DNA of 64,000 nt from Incumbomyces delicatus (GCA_017655985.1 JACJVS010000002.1:310001-374000); one strand, 5' to 3'. Counted from the first letter of the stretch, positions 19,796 to 31,520 are shown. Notes: generated by a model from the sequence alone, not told the origin. A program made the numbers and translations.

Positions 19796-21561
19796 ATGGC
19801 AGCCCGGCGAGCACTTCTACGCACGATCCCCGCACTGACTACTCGGAGAGCCACACCACAGATTCCCAGAACGGCAGCGTCGAGGATGTCGTCGCCGAAC
19901 CAGACGGCCAAACGACGGCTGCATGCGACGGCGTCACAGCTCCAGGCTCAGGCTCAAGCTGCCGGTGTCTCGACCGCAGACTATCCCATGACCCACGACG
20001 CCATCTCGAATCCTCCCGACACGGCCAACTTCCTCGACAACGAGTTCGTCCCCTCCAAGGCCACTCAGTGGATCGACCTGAAAGACCCTGCCACCAATAA
20101 CCTGGTCACGAGGGTGCCACAGTCGACCGATGAAGAGCTCAAAGCAGCCGTCGCCTCGGCGCAGAAGGCCTTCCCTGCGTGGAGGGCGACCAGCATCATG
20201 GCCAAGCAACAGGTCATGTTCAAGCTGGCCGCCCTGGTGCGAGAAAACATGGACAGACTGGCAGCAAGCATCACCCTGGAGCAGGGCAAGACCTTCGCCG
20301 ATGCCAAAGGCGACGTCCTGCGCGGGCTTCAGGTGGTCGAGACGGCCTGTGGCATCACCACCCAGCTCCCGGGAGAGGTCATCGAGGTCGCCAAGGACAT
20401 GGAAACTCGCTCATACCGCGAGCCACTCGGCGTCGTAGCCGCCATCTGCCCCTTCAACTTCCCCGCCATGATTCCGCTCTGGTCCATTCCGCTGGCCACC
20501 GTGACTGGCAACACGCTCATTCTCAAGCCATCAGAGCGTGATCCGGGTGCGGCCATGATTCTGGCCGAACTGTGCAAGAAAGCCGGCTTTCCAGATGGCG
20601 TCGTCAACGTTGTGCATGGCAGTGCCAAGACGGTCGACTTCATCATCGACGAGCCCACCATCAAGGCCATCTCATTTGTGGGCTCGAACAGGGCTGGAGA
20701 ATACATTTTCACACGAGGTTCAGCCCAGGGCAAACGGGTGCAAGCCAACTTGGGTGCCAAGAACCACGCGACCGTCCTCCCAGATTGCAACAAGAACCAC
20801 GCCTTGAACTCCATCGCTGGCGCTGCTTTTGGTGCCGCCGGTCAACGGTGCATGGCCCTCAGCACCCTTGTCATGGTCGGAGAGACACAAGACTGGCTGC
20901 CGGAGCTGGCCGAACGCGCCAAAGCTCTGAAGATCAACGGTGGCTTCGAGGCTGATGCCGATCTCGGGCCTCTGATCAGCCCTGAAAGCAAGAAACGCGT
21001 CGAAGGCTTGATTGCGTCGGCCGAGGAAGAAGGCGCCACCATTCTCCTCGATGGAAGGGGGCAGAAGCCGGAGAAGTATCCCAACGGAAACTGGGTAAGT
21101 TGAGCATTCCTTGTAACTACATTTTGACTAACAACCTACCCCAGGTCGGGCCCACCATCATCACCAACGTAAAACCACACATGAAGTGCTACACCGAAGA
21201 AATCTTCGGACCGGTCCTGGTCTGCCTCAATGTTAACACCATCGATGAGGCCATTGAGCTGATCAATGCAAACCCGTATGGCAACGGAGCTGCCATTTTC
21301 ACCCGCTCCGGCAGCACGGCCACACGCTTCCAAAAAGAGATGGAAGCCGGCCAGCTCGGCATCAATGTGCCCATTCCCGTGCCACTACCCATGTTCAGCT
21401 TTACCGGCAACAAGAAGTCGGTGGCCGGGACTGGCGCGAGCAATTTCTACGGAAAGGATGGTCTGAGATTCTACACCCAGTGGAAGACGGTGACGAGCTT
21501 GTGGAGAGCAGAAGATGCAACCGGCACAAAGAGCAGCGTCAATATGCCGGTTATGAAGTAA
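19796..21561 (+). CDS. methylmalonate-semialdehyde dehydrogenase (acylating), mitochondrial
   Basis: Two exons, with the intron at 21095-21144; 571 aa. The start is the ATG at 19796; further upstream the frame has no ATG. It is an ALDH6-family enzyme that converts methylmalonate semialdehyde (and malonate semialdehyde) to propionyl-CoA (or acetyl-CoA) with NAD and CoA, in valine, uracil and beta-alanine catabolism. The first 45 residues are rich in Arg/Ala/Ser with no acidic residue, a typical mitochondrial presequence. Family motifs are FLDNEFVPSKATQWIDL, ITLEQGKTFADAKGDVLRGLQVVE, ICPFNFPAMIPLWSIPLA, ILKPSERDPGA, FVGSNRAGEYI and the catalytic-Cys segment FGAAGQRCMALS (about residue 352), followed by KCYTEEIFGPVL and NVPIPVPLPMFSFTG. 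Length is normal with the presequence. Nothing is missing. Confidence 0.96.
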
Positions 21562-22088
21562 GAGCCGATCAACGTGTCAGAAAGGAGCGTGGAGAGTATA
21601 AAATTTGTAACCTATCTTAATTGGATTGGAATTGCATCGAGCTGCATTCAAGGCTTGGCAGGGTAGTCTTCAAATCGGAAACGCGCGGCGGTCAGGCGTA
21701 CAAAAGTGTCCTTGGTTATTCGCACAGCTTTGTGATTGAGCTATGCAGCCTGAGATTGAGAGACTGAGACAGTCCACAGTACACCGGTGCGACAATACGA
21801 GGCTAACGTGGACGGTTGCCAATTGAGCAACTGCCCTTTACTGAGAATCCGGACAGTTTCCAGTGTGTCATCTTGGCAGAGAGATAGACTGAGAAAGCCA
21901 CATCTTCACAGTCCTCTACTCGATCCTGCCGTTTTCTCCTGTCCTTTCAGCTATCAAACCAAGCCGCTATTCTTTCTTTGTCTCTTTCTCCTTCTTTTCT
22001 TTTCCTTCCTCCCCTTTTTCAGAAAACCAAATCAATCTACTAATCAATTCTAATCCCAACCCCAATCCTAATCCTAATCAAATCAAAA
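21562..22088. other. intergenic region between convergent genes
   Basis: The 3' flanks of the MMSDH gene and of the transporter gene. It contains a pyrimidine-rich stretch (about 21900-22020) and a degenerate AATCC/AATCA repeat (about 22030-22090). No gene is recognised. Confidence 0.5.
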
Positions 22089-24487
22089 TCAATGATACCG
22101 ATTCCGATCCGCATACTCGGTGTTCTCCATATACACCTCGATCTTATTCGTCATCTTCGGGTCGATGTCCCTGCACAATGCGCAGCACGCGATCCCCACC
22201 ACCCCGAACGCCAGCGACGACAGCGCCGTCACCCGCAGCCCCACCGTTGTCGCTTGCACCATCGCTGCCCCGACTGCGGTTACGACTTCGGCGGAGAAGT
22301 TGTCGGACAGGGTTGTCGGGTTGCCCATGCTAGCCATGAGGGTTGGGAGCGCCGAGGCTGGGATTAGATCGTGCACTGCTGCTGGAACGAGTCTGGCCGA
22401 GTGTTGCGAGATGGTGTTTTTGAGCTGTATGAACAGAGAAAGGGGGCGGTAAGTTTGCTGGGAATGAACGAACGAACGAACGGATGGATAGAGGAATGCA
22501 TGGATGGATGAGTGAGGGAATACTTACTATACTGGTATAGATGGCCGTCGCAACCGCACCGCCCGCAAACCGCACCGTCCCCGACAGGCCTCCACTAAGT
22601 CCCAGATCCTTCTGCTCCACGCCCAGCTGACTGATCGCAATCGACAGGTACATGGCAGCCGCGTACGCGGCCTGCGACACGAACACAAACGCAATCATCA
22701 TGGCTTTCCGCTCGGGCCGCACCAGCGCAAGCAGCACGCCAAACGCGACCATAACCGCGCAGTAGCCCGTCAACTGCCAGTTCCAGCGACGGATCCAACC
22801 GCCGAAGAAGCTCAGGAACGCCACGCCCGTACAGATGGCGAAGCCCTGCACCAGCGACAGCTCGCTGGCCTCGCGCCAGTCGGTCGGGTCGGCGATCCAG
22901 TACGTCGCGATCATCGTCGGGAACAGGATCGACGTCGAGTAGTAGAACATGTTGATCACGGCCACCGCGATGCACGGGAACGTGAGCTCGCGCCCGCGGC
23001 CCGCGACAAACACCCGTGTCGGTGTCAGTGGCCGCGGAACCCACCCGGCCTTGTGCCCGAAGTGTTCCCACAGCGCGAAGCAGAGCAGTCCGGTGGCGCC
23101 GACGGCGAGGAAGGCAACTACGTGAGCGTCGCTGGCTGGGTGCGTGGTTGAGAACACGATCCCCGCGAGGAACGGCGTCGCGCCGATGATGAAGAGGACC
23201 ATTCCTGAGAGAGAGAGAAAGACGGCAAATGTTAGCAAGTAAACAGCAACATAACATTGTGCTCGGCTCGGAGACAAGCTCAGACTCACCACCGTAGTCC
23301 GTCTCCTTCACCGCTTGGCTGTAAGGGATCCCGTTCGGGTGTGCTGGGGGATAGTAGTACATGTACAGCCCGACGAACGAGAGAAACTGCGCGATCGCCG
23401 TCGAATAAAAGTTCCATCTCCAGTTGCCGACGTAGAATCCGTATCTTCCCGTGACTGGGCCGACTACCACCGCCACCAGAGTCGCCAGGTCGGCGAACAC
23501 GATCCCCAGGTGCCGCCATCTGTTCGGGATGAGCTCGGACAGGGAAAACGCCGCCATTTGGCAGCAGCTCTGGTATAGGACTTCTGATTAGCTCCCTATT
23601 CCTGATGCCCGCTAGGTAGAAAGAGCTGTCTGGTGAATCATAGAAAGGTGCACAGGCAGATAGATAGATAGACACACGTATATAAAGAGAGAGAGTGTGT
23701 GTGAGAGGGTGAGAGGGTGAGAGGGTGAGAGGGTGAGAGGGTGAGAGACTTACCGCGCCCAGACCCGTGATCGTGCACCCTGCAGTAAACACACCAGAAG
23801 ACTTCGCGGTCGCCATGACCACCTGCCCAACAAAGCAAATCAAGTTCCCTCCCACAAGAAACCAGCGCCGTCCGAAAAGATCAGCATTCGCGCCTCTGTG
23901 AGAAGGAAAATTCAAAAATCACGAATCAGCCTAGCTCCTAAGTTTCCAAAACAGAAAAAAGGGGGAAAAACTAGAGAGAAAATAAGAAGGAAAAGAAACA
24001 AACTCTATCAAAATCAAATGTTGTGATATGTGATTGTGCTTTAAGCTTAATGATTTTGACATTGACAGGCTGACAGGCTGACTTGCCGAAATGACTAAAC
24101 TTACGTGAGGAGAAAACCAAGCGTAATCGCCAGTGACCAGCTCGGGATATACCAGATGGCACCGGTCGAGTCCCCCAGCGACGTCGCGATCTCGCCTTGC
24201 ACAGCGGCCAGCACGGGGATCGGCCAGAAGCTGAGCCCGTAGCCCATTGACAGGATGAAGATGACGAGCCATGTCTTAGGAGTCACTACCGGCTCGACTT
24301 CGTGAGGCAATATTTGAGGGGAAGACTGGCCACGGCTGCTGCTGCTGCTGCTGCTGCTGCTGCAGCTGAAACCGTTGACGTCGTGGTGGTGATGGTGGTT
24401 GTGATTGTGCTGCTGTTGCTGCTGCTGTTCGAGCTTTTCGTCAACGATGTTATCCTGTGTGACGGAGGTGACTTTGCTGTCGGCCAT
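22089..24487 (-). CDS. MFS efflux transporter, TRI12-like (605 aa)
   Basis: Five exons on the minus strand (24487-24105, 23895-23754, 23569-23290, 23204-22528, 22424-22089); the joined length is 606 codons. The start is the ATG at 24487 (MADSKV). The N-terminal cytosolic tail has a Gln run, His-rich HNHNHHHHH and a Ser run encoded by a CTG/CAG repeat. Up to 14 hydrophobic segments follow, beginning at TWLVIFILSMGYGLSFWPIPV, with the MFS loop signature GANADLFGRRW across intron 1, GNWRWNFY, and GLSGGLSGTVRFAGGAVATAIYTSI late in the protein. The 14-segment layout and the GTVRxxGGAVATAIY block match fungal TRI12/siderophore-like drug:H+ antiporters, plasma-membrane exporters often found in metabolite clusters. 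The substrate is unknown. The introns are long for this window (209, 184, 85, 103 nt) and three contain simple repeats. The gene lies next to the SDR/AtuA/cyclase set. Confidence 0.88.
23694..23747. repeat. 8-nt tandem repeat (GTGAGAGG) in transporter intron 2
   Basis: About six head-to-tail copies of GTGAGAGG inside intron 2 of the transporter gene, abutting the splice donor on the minus strand. On the transcribed strand it reads CCTCTCAC, adding pyrimidine tracts at the wrong end of the intron. It is a simple repeat, probably length-variable between strains. Confidence 0.85.
24335..24366. repeat. CTG trinucleotide run coding for Ser in the transporter N-terminus
   Basis: About ten (GCT/CTG) triplets, read on the minus strand as AGC (Ser) codons in the cytosolic tail of the transporter. 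It is a coding microsatellite. Confidence 0.85.
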
Positions 24488-25396
24488 GCTGGATAAGAAA
24501 TGATTGGAATTAGAAATTACGCGCCGCGTGATACAGTGATGCGCAGCATGTCGGTGAAAGCAAAACGAACGCACGAACGAGCGAGCGAGCGAGCGATAAG
24601 GTGCTTGCTTTGAGGTTGGGGTGTTGGGTTCGCATGCCAGGGTGTCCAGGTGGGGCCGCCTAACAAATACTCCGTACTTCGTACTTCGTACTAGTGCCCG
24701 CACCCGCCCGCGTTAGCGTGTCAGAGCGCTCGCTAGCGCTAGTAACGACTGGCTCGAGAACCCCATTCTGAGAGCTTAATTACCACACAATCCCAGCATC
24801 CCCACGATTTTTCTCGAGTGAGCTGCGGCTACAGCCGTGGCCTGGGTCGTGCGGAAACATCCCCTACGGGTGAAGCCCGTTAGTCCGCAAGTCTAGCACC
24901 TCTAGCAGTTAGTCTACACTTTTGTACAAGGCCTAAACGCCCGCGGGCGCCACGTTCGCGAATGAGAACACTTGCAGTATGACTAGTGCGAGATGTTCGC
25001 CTGCGATTTTCTATTGAAGTCTTCTGGCTAGTCCTTCTGTGGGTTTGAAATTTTTTGAAAGCTTAGCAATAAGCCTTTAATTGATAGAAATTGCTGGGGT
25101 GGGTGACGGTCCTTGTACGACTGGCATTCTGTGCTAAAGCAAAACTACAACACAATGGACGTTCGTCTTGTCCCTATACTTCTCTGGAAACTGATGACGG
25201 CCACCGCCACTGCAACTGTGGCAGCAGTCCTGCTTCCTTTCGGATGTGAATTCGAAGTAACTTGTGTTATTAGATGCAGAAATACTCATGATTTCCTGAG
25301 AGCGAAATCATGGACCTGTCAAGCCGTCAGCCGCCTTTCGACAGAGACGTGATCTTCCTCGTGCAGGCTTGACTTTGCTGATCTTGGTCAAGCTAT
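24488..25396. other. intergenic region between transporter and SDR genes
   Basis: About 900 nt. The left part is the transporter promoter (minus strand) and has (GAGC)n repeats near 24577-24594 and a TACTTCGTAC-type repeat near 24671-24692. The rest lies downstream of the SDR gene. No gene is recognised. Confidence 0.45.
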
Positions 25397-26217
25397 TCAG
25401 CAACTCATTCCACCATCGACACTGTAACAGCAGCCAGTGATAAAGCTCGCGTCGTCACTTAGTAAGAAAGCCACCAAACATGCCACTTCTCTTGGCTGCC
25501 CGGCACGGCCAAGTGGCGATGCATCGCTGGCTTTGGGCAAATCAGCACGTTTCGAGGCGGAAGACAGCATTGGCGTCTCAATATACCCCCTGGCCAATGA
25601 GTTAGCTAGAGCTCATGTGTTGGAAGCGGATGCGAATGCAGACGCGGAAAGACGTACGGTGCTATGCAGTTCACTCGAATGTTCCGCTTTCCCACGTCCC
25701 GTGCCGCTGATTTGGTCAGGCCAACAACACCATGCTTGGAAGCTGAATATGCTGCTGCGCCGGCCAAGCCTCTTAGCGAAAGGACACTGGCTGCGTTCAC
25801 TATGCTTCCCCCTGATTTTATGTGCGCCAATTCGGCGCGCATACAATGCATTACGCCTGTCAGATTGACGGCAAGCATAAAATTCCAGTTCGTCTCGTCT
25901 TCAGACTCAATGCCGCTATCCAGGTGTGCTTTGTAAACGCCGGCAATGTTCGCAGCAGCATCAAGGCGGCCAAATCTTTGCACCACATGGGCGATCCACT
26001 CGTTCACCGAGTCCTGGCTCCGAACATCCACAACTGTTGTAGCAAACTCTGACCCGTCGATCTTTTTGGCGGCTTCCTGGACAGCCTTGTGCACATTTTC
26101 TTGAATATCGGCAGCTGCGACCTTTGCTCCTCGCGATAAGAGCAATTCAACAGTAGCGAGGCCGATGCCAGACGCGGCTCCTGTTACTGCAATCACCTTG
26201 CCTGTCAACGAGGCCAT
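25397..26217 (-). CDS. short-chain dehydrogenase/reductase (classical SDR)
   Basis: Two exons, with the intron at 25657-25590 (GTACGT..CCAG, 68 nt); 250 aa from the ATG at 26217. It is an NAD(P)-dependent oxidoreductase with the full set of SDR landmarks: the cofactor glycine motif TGAASGIG (residues 12-19), NIAG (90-93), the catalytic Ser in NAASVLS (144), Tyr-157 and Lys-161 in YSASK, and the C-terminal GYIETPM across the intron followed by LVAFLLSDDASFITG and VDGG. Asp at the end of strand 2 (AAADIQE) suggests NAD rather than NADP as cofactor, which is an inference. The substrate cannot be read from sequence. Closest family resemblance is to fungal 2,5-dichloro-diol/cyclopentanol-type SDRs. 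The start lies 800 nt from that of the divergent AtuA-like gene, so a shared control region is likely. Confidence 0.92.
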
Positions 26218-27017
26218 CACCGGCCGATTGGTCTGAGGAAGTTTTCGATTGCACAATCAAGATTATCCCAAGCACAAGGGTCAAGAATCAGGTTGTGCTC
26301 TGTTAAACTCAAAGTATGGCGGTTGGATGGATCTCGAATCTGACCCAAGCTTTCACAGGTTGAACATCAGTGGAGCACCAGCCTACGCCACCCCGGCTTC
26401 TCTCTAGCTGTGTGATGTTCGACTGTGGACTGACTTCACCAGAACCGTGCGGAAGCCACCGTGACCTGCTTCTACTTCAACCTCACGCCGCTTGTGCATG
26501 AGGCGTTGGCTTGTGCGCCACCTTTGCAGTTGTAAAACCTTCAGCAGCTCCGCAAATATCTTGAACCGTTCTAGACTGCAAGTCCAATATTCCTTGAAGG
26601 GAAATTTGTCGGGGCTGCTCGGCTTGCAACTGTGTGCGGGGTACGCCAATTACGCAAGATCTCGAACTATCGAAACACAACTTTGGGCTTGACAATGGCC
26701 TTGATTGGCAGACATCCTGATCAGGCATTCACCGGCAAAAGAAATGATAGGTCCTGCACGCACAATGCAAACGGCGAGGACCCGAACTCTTGCATCGTCT
26801 AGGTGTGTGTTGGCACAGCCCTGCCGGTTCTGCCAGCTAGATATCAGATGTCATTTGACCGGAAGTTGATCCCTCCCGTCCGGCAATTGTGTGGTAGCTT
26901 TAAGGCTCAAACTTCAGCTAGCACTTTGTTGTCTCTGCTTGAGCAGTGTTTCGGGGAGTCGTCTTGTTGGTCTGCAACCATCAGATGCTTGAATTTGACG
27001 TCGAAGAAACAAACATC
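26218..27017. promoter_or_regulatory. divergent promoter region of the SDR and AtuA-like genes
   Basis: 800 nt between two divergent start codons; open frames here show no family resemblance. It probably holds the shared control region of the pair. I recognise no defined factor site. Confidence 0.45.
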
Positions 27018-28953
27018 ATGGTCAGAGCGATACAGCGTCCGGTCAATGTGGCCGGCGCATCCGGTGGGTTTTCAGACCGAGTTCATGCGATATCAAGGAT
27101 AGCGGAGAACGAAAACGTGGATGTCATCGTGGGCGACTGGCTTTCTGAGATGACCATGACCATGCATGGTGCAGGTAAAGTCAGAAACAGCGCTGCAGTC
27201 GTTGACAAAACTCTATCTTTTGAAGAACAAGTACAGAACGCCATGTTTGCAGAGAACTTCATGGACTGCTTCAAACCGGCCATCGATGACCTAGCTAGGA
27301 AGAAAATTAAACTTGCTGTCAATGCCGGAGCCAGCGATACCGAAATCCTTGCCAAGTTGGTCAAGCAAACCGTGAATGATTATGGTCACAACCTTCGGGT
27401 GGCATGGGTTGAAGGTGACGATGCCACTGGTGCGGTCAAGGCTATGCTCGAAGAGGGAGAACAATTTCGATCATTAATGCACAATAAATCTGTCCCTGAA
27501 TGGGGTCTTGAGCCTGTATGTGCTCAAGCATACATGGGAGGACTTGGCATTGCCAAAGCTCTTTCCAAAGGGGCCGACATTGTAATCTGCGGTCGCGTAT
27601 CTGACGCTTCTCCAACTATCGGCGCTGCTGCGTATGTTGTTGTTCCCTCAATTGCGGTTCCGATGGCTGACTTGCGTTAGATGGTGGCATCAGTGGAAGC
27701 CCGACCAATTCGATGAGCTAGCTGGCTCACTCATCATTGGGCATCTTCTGGAATGCTCAGCTTACGTGAGTGGCGGGTATACCTCAGACTTCAAAAACCT
27801 CTTGGAGCACGGCAAACACATTAACCTCGGGTTCCCAATCTGTGCTATTGATCATCTCGGTCATGGGACTATGTACAAGGAGAAGAACACGGGAGGACAG
27901 ATGACCGTGTCGTCAGTCACATCCCAGCTTCTCTACGAGATTCAAGGACCGCTGTACTACAATTGTGATGTTACTGCACAGATCGAAGGCATCAGAATTG
28001 AACAAATTGGTGAAGACCAGGTTAAAGTTTCCGGCGTCAAAGGTCTCCCTCCCCCACCTACGACGAAAGTCGGCATCACGGGATTTGCAGGCTACCAAGC
28101 GGAGTACCACGTGTACCTTTGCGGTCTAGACATCGAGGAGAAATGCAAGTGGACGGAAGACCAGATCAGATATGAACTTGGGCCGGAACGCATGGACAAG
28201 TTCACTACTCTGAAATTCATGCAGAACGGTACGTCGATCATCGACGCCCGCAACCAAGACGTGTCGACGGTTGACTTCAGGATTTTCGCGCAGACCAAGG
28301 ACCGAAAACTTCTTGACATGCGCAACCCTGAGGGATTCTTTCGAATTTCCATGGTCACCTTCCTCCAGAGCTGTCCAGGTGCCACACTCGGCAACGATAT
28401 GCGACAGGCAGAAGGCAAGCCATACTACGAGTACCACCCCACACTAATCCCGCAAGCCGCAATGAAACAACGCGTGCATCTACTGTGGAACGTTCCTGAG
28501 CCCACCATCGACATGCCCCTTGCCCCGGAGTTCCGAACCTACGATCGCCAACAGCCTTCATACGAGACGAAGGATCCAGTCCCGCTTGAATCGTTCGGTG
28601 AGACCGTTCGCCTCCCGCTGGGTAAGATTGTCCTTGGCCGATCTGGTGACAAGTGCAGCGACTGCAACTGCGGATTTTTCGTCCGACACGATGACGAATG
28701 GGATTGGCTAAGAAGCTTCCTAACTATTGACAAGATACGGGAACTTCTAGGTCCTGAGGAAGACAAGGGAAAGCCTATTGACCGGTTTGAGATGCCACAC
28801 ATTAGAGCTGTACACTTTTTGTTACATGATCATCTGGATCGAGGGTATGATGCTTGCAGCACATATGACACGCTCGGCAAGAATTGTATGGAGTACCTCA
28901 GGGCGAAGACAGTCGATATACCGAAGAAATTCGTGGATCGAGGAACCTTGTGA
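27018..28953 (+). CDS. AtuA-like protein (DUF1446 family)
   Basis: Two exons, with the intron at 27632-27680 (GTATGT..TTAG, 49 nt); 628 aa. I start at the ATG at 27018 (MVRAIQRPVNVAGASGG), which aligns with the usual family N-terminus; an in-frame ATG at 26985 would add 11 residues. The family includes bacterial AtuA of acyclic-terpene (citronellol/geraniol) utilisation clusters, whose exact reaction is unknown. Visible features are the GASGGFSDR opening, DVIVGDWLSEMTM, KLAVNAGASD, VCAQAYMGGLGIAKAL, VICGRVSDASPTIGAAAW (across the intron), HLGHGTMYKEKNTGG, and a C-terminal AtuA-like domain (GRSGDKCSDCNCGFFVR ... PHIRAVHFLLHDHLDRG). Fungal two-domain proteins of about 600 aa are usual. Position between an SDR and a cyclase-family gene suggests degradation of a terpenoid or related carbon skeleton; that is inference. 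Confidence 0.9.
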
Positions 28954-29228
28954 ACGATGAAGCTTTTCTCCTTCATGTCGTTATTAGTATTTCTTCTGCA
29001 TTGCTGGGTCACTTCAGGTAGAGAGGAAGCCCACCGATTCTCAGTTTTCCAGAGAATACCGTATCTGTTATCACGGTTTGACATCTATTCTTCTTTCACT
29101 ACTCGCAACCCTATTGAACATCTCTAATTCTTCACCTTTCAATTAGCGTACTCGCCCAAGGTATCCTGATTATGGTAATAATAGCAGAATGGCCTGAAAT
29201 GGTATTCCTTCTCCCACACTCGAACTTT

Positions 29229-30206
29229 TCAAAACACAGCAATGGCGTTGGGTGGACTACCTACACCCCCCACGATATGCAAAGGTGAGCTGGTCAGGAA
29301 GAAAGACCATCGATTCTGCCTCTTACATTCTTCGCTAAGCGCTTCCAAATCCCATAGCTCTCCAATCGGCATGCCCAAGCAGGACAACAAGTGGTCGTGA
29401 AGAGCCCAGCCCGGCTGTGGTGGCCATGCCTCCCACCCCATCGAGTCCCCCGCAACAGCCGCAAAACTATGGTTCCACAACCATTCTAGACATTGCTCCG
29501 ACCCCTGAACACCTATCATGCCGTTTCCTCTGGCCATGTGGTCTTCCATGGCGTCGCTTTTCCGCTTTTCGAACCATTTGAGGAACCCGAAACGAACAAG
29601 CAAAATGTCTCCGGGCTTGAACGACACACCTTGTTCCGCCGCAATGGCCTTGAGGTCGGGAATCGTAAGGGCATGACCTGATACTTGATCTAGCGGCTTG
29701 CCGTGCTCTTCTGCCCACGAGCAGTAGTCGAGCAGGACCGCCCTCCCAACTATACCGCCTCGTTTATCCCAGTGGTCGATCCCCAGATGGGAGGTTTTCA
29801 ACAGCTCATCGTGGTGTATGCCATTGTAGTACAGTCCGGTTTTCGTATGGCCCCAATGACGAAGACCATCCCACTGCGAGCCTACTTGGGTATTCATGCT
29901 GATCTCGTCGTCGTAGCAATAGAAGTCGAAGCCAGGCTTCTCTCTCCAATCGATGTATCTGTGCGTCAGCGGCATGCGTGAGCCAAAGGGTTTTATCATG
30001 TTATCTAAACTCCAGTCCAGTGAAACAGAGATGCCTGATCGGATTTCTTTTGCCGCTTCGGCGATAACCTCGGGTGTGAGGAAGTTGAGCGTGCCGACCT
30101 CGTCTTTGATCCCGCCATCCTTGTCGAACAACCCCCAGCTACACCGACAGCCTGACAAAGGCTCGACTGGAAGATCCTGGTATTTGGGTAGTCGACAAGT
30201 GGGCAT
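29229..30206 (-). CDS. cyclase-family (PF04199-type) metal-dependent hydrolase
   Basis: Single exon, 325 aa, from the ATG at 30206. Proteins of this superfamily include bacterial kynurenine formamidase; the fungal branch is mostly uncharacterised. The bacterial metal motif HxGTHxDxPxH is represented by STQWDGLRH-like GSQWDGLRHWGH (about residue 111), with further conserved blocks RGGIVGRAVLLDY, PGDILLVRFGFLKWF, GSEQCLEWLWNHSFAAVAGDSMGWEAWP and HDHLLSCLGMPIGELWDLEAL. The opening WGLFDKDGGIKDEVGTLNFLTPE is typical of fungal members. No signal peptide is seen, so it is probably cytosolic. It converges with the AtuA-like gene, with 275 nt between their stop codons. The chemistry would be ring opening or hydrolysis of an amide or lactone; the substrate is unknown. 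Confidence 0.88.
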   Translation of the reverse strand: MPTCRLPKYQDLPVEPLSGCRCSWGLFDKDGGIKDEVGTLNFLTPEVIAEAAKEIRSGISVSLDWSLDNMIKPFGSRMPLTHRYIDWREKPGFDFYCYDDEISMNTQVGSQWDGLRHWGHTKTGLYYNGIHHDELLKTSHLGIDHWDKRGGIVGRAVLLDYCSWAEEHGKPLDQVSGHALTIPDLKAIAAEQGVSFKPGDILLVRFGFLKWFEKRKSDAMEDHMARGNGMIGVQGSEQCLEWLWNHSFAAVAGDSMGWEAWPPQPGWALHDHLLSCLGMPIGELWDLEALSEECKRQNRWSFFLTSSPLHIVGGVGSPPNAIAVF

Positions 30207-31520
30207 CGTTGGGAAAAAATGTTATGTACTAACAACGAGAAGTATTCCGTGCGTGATCAGTCCACGGCTGCCCAATGAACACTCATGTCAGCCTCATGGC
30301 TCATGATGGTTCGGGCGCAAGGCTACAAAGATGTGAGCTTCCATTTACGCTTCTAACGTAGAACATCATAGGCTGTACTCTCATGGGTGTATCGATACAC
30401 CTTTTGGTTTCTTCTAAGACTACTATATCCGGGTGCACTTTGCTTATGTTCATGGATTAACACCAAAGTCACGCTATTTCTAGTGGCTTGCCGTGGTGGG
30501 GTTTCACACACTGAACATAACGCAGAAGGTGGAACTGGATTTCTCAGCCAGGAGCATAAACCTACACCAACACGCATTGTCCGTTATTTATGAGCTCCTC
30601 CACTACCATGATTATCCTAGTTATTTCTTCCATCCTTCTTCAATCTGCCCAGTCTTGCCTCCAGGCTCACATGCCAGTTGGCAGTATCGATGCAAAACTG
30701 CGATCGCAATCTAGTATGATGTTAGATAGTACGAGTGGTGCCATGCAACTAATAGTTCGAATTATTGGTTCATCTCTGTCGTCTGTTACTGTTGTTGAAG
30801 GAAGAATAATACGTTTATCTAAGGTAGGCGTAGTCATGTAGAATTATCCTAGCTCGCGCCTCCCGTCATATAATAGAAGCTGTCCTCAGCTTCGTAATAT
30901 TCGCCACCTACGGTGTAACTGGACCCTACCAGTTTACCGTTTACTAAGACGTAACTACCGCCGGCGTGAGAATGGCTGGGATAAAGTGGTCTAAGTGATA
31001 ATTGTAGCTATGAGGCCAATGGATAACGATTTAACGCCTGCGAAAGTGAGAAGGAAAGGGTGAGGCGGTGAGAGGCATTATACACCCGAATCGGGTCCTT
31101 TGTCAGTCTTGGAGAGTCTCTCACCCGAACCGGGGTGAGAGGCTACTCATGTCCTCCAGGTTCCAGTAATAGACTCAGCGGAGATAGCGAGGACGTAATA
31201 CTCTCCCAGATAACGTGATATATTTATTATCTAAAATTGTCCATATATCTATAGGTCGGCAGTTTAATATAATTTGTACAAGTATTTGGTAGAGGAGGAG
31301 GCTGGTAGGTCGAAAAGAAGGTTGCTCAGCTGAATTAAGTTCAGGCGAATAACTGTTAGTGTAGGCGGCACCGGGCCTCCAACCCCGCCACGGTTGCCAA
31401 AACGTTTGCCTTCATCTTCCATGCCTTGAAAACGCTCTCCGACAACCATAAGCTCACCAATTTTGTCCAAGAACGGTTTCGTCGTCGAATAATGTGATTC
31501 AAAACAATTTATTCTGATAT
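30207..31520. other. gene-poor stretch with small inverted repeats
   Basis: About 1.3 kb of AT-richer sequence with only short, unrelated open frames. It contains the two perfect hairpins listed separately near 31084-31141. It may be old decayed repeat sequence, but I cannot identify a family. Confidence 0.4.
31084..31141. repeat. two adjacent perfect inverted repeats
   Basis: ACCCGA-A-TCGGGT at 31084-31096 and CTCTCACCC (31118-31126) with GGGTGAGAG (31133-31141) around a 6-nt loop. A further GGTGAGAG copy at 31068-31075 could pair with the left arm of the second hairpin. No gene is nearby. They could be a terminator-like structure or a relic of a palindromic element. Confidence 0.6.
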
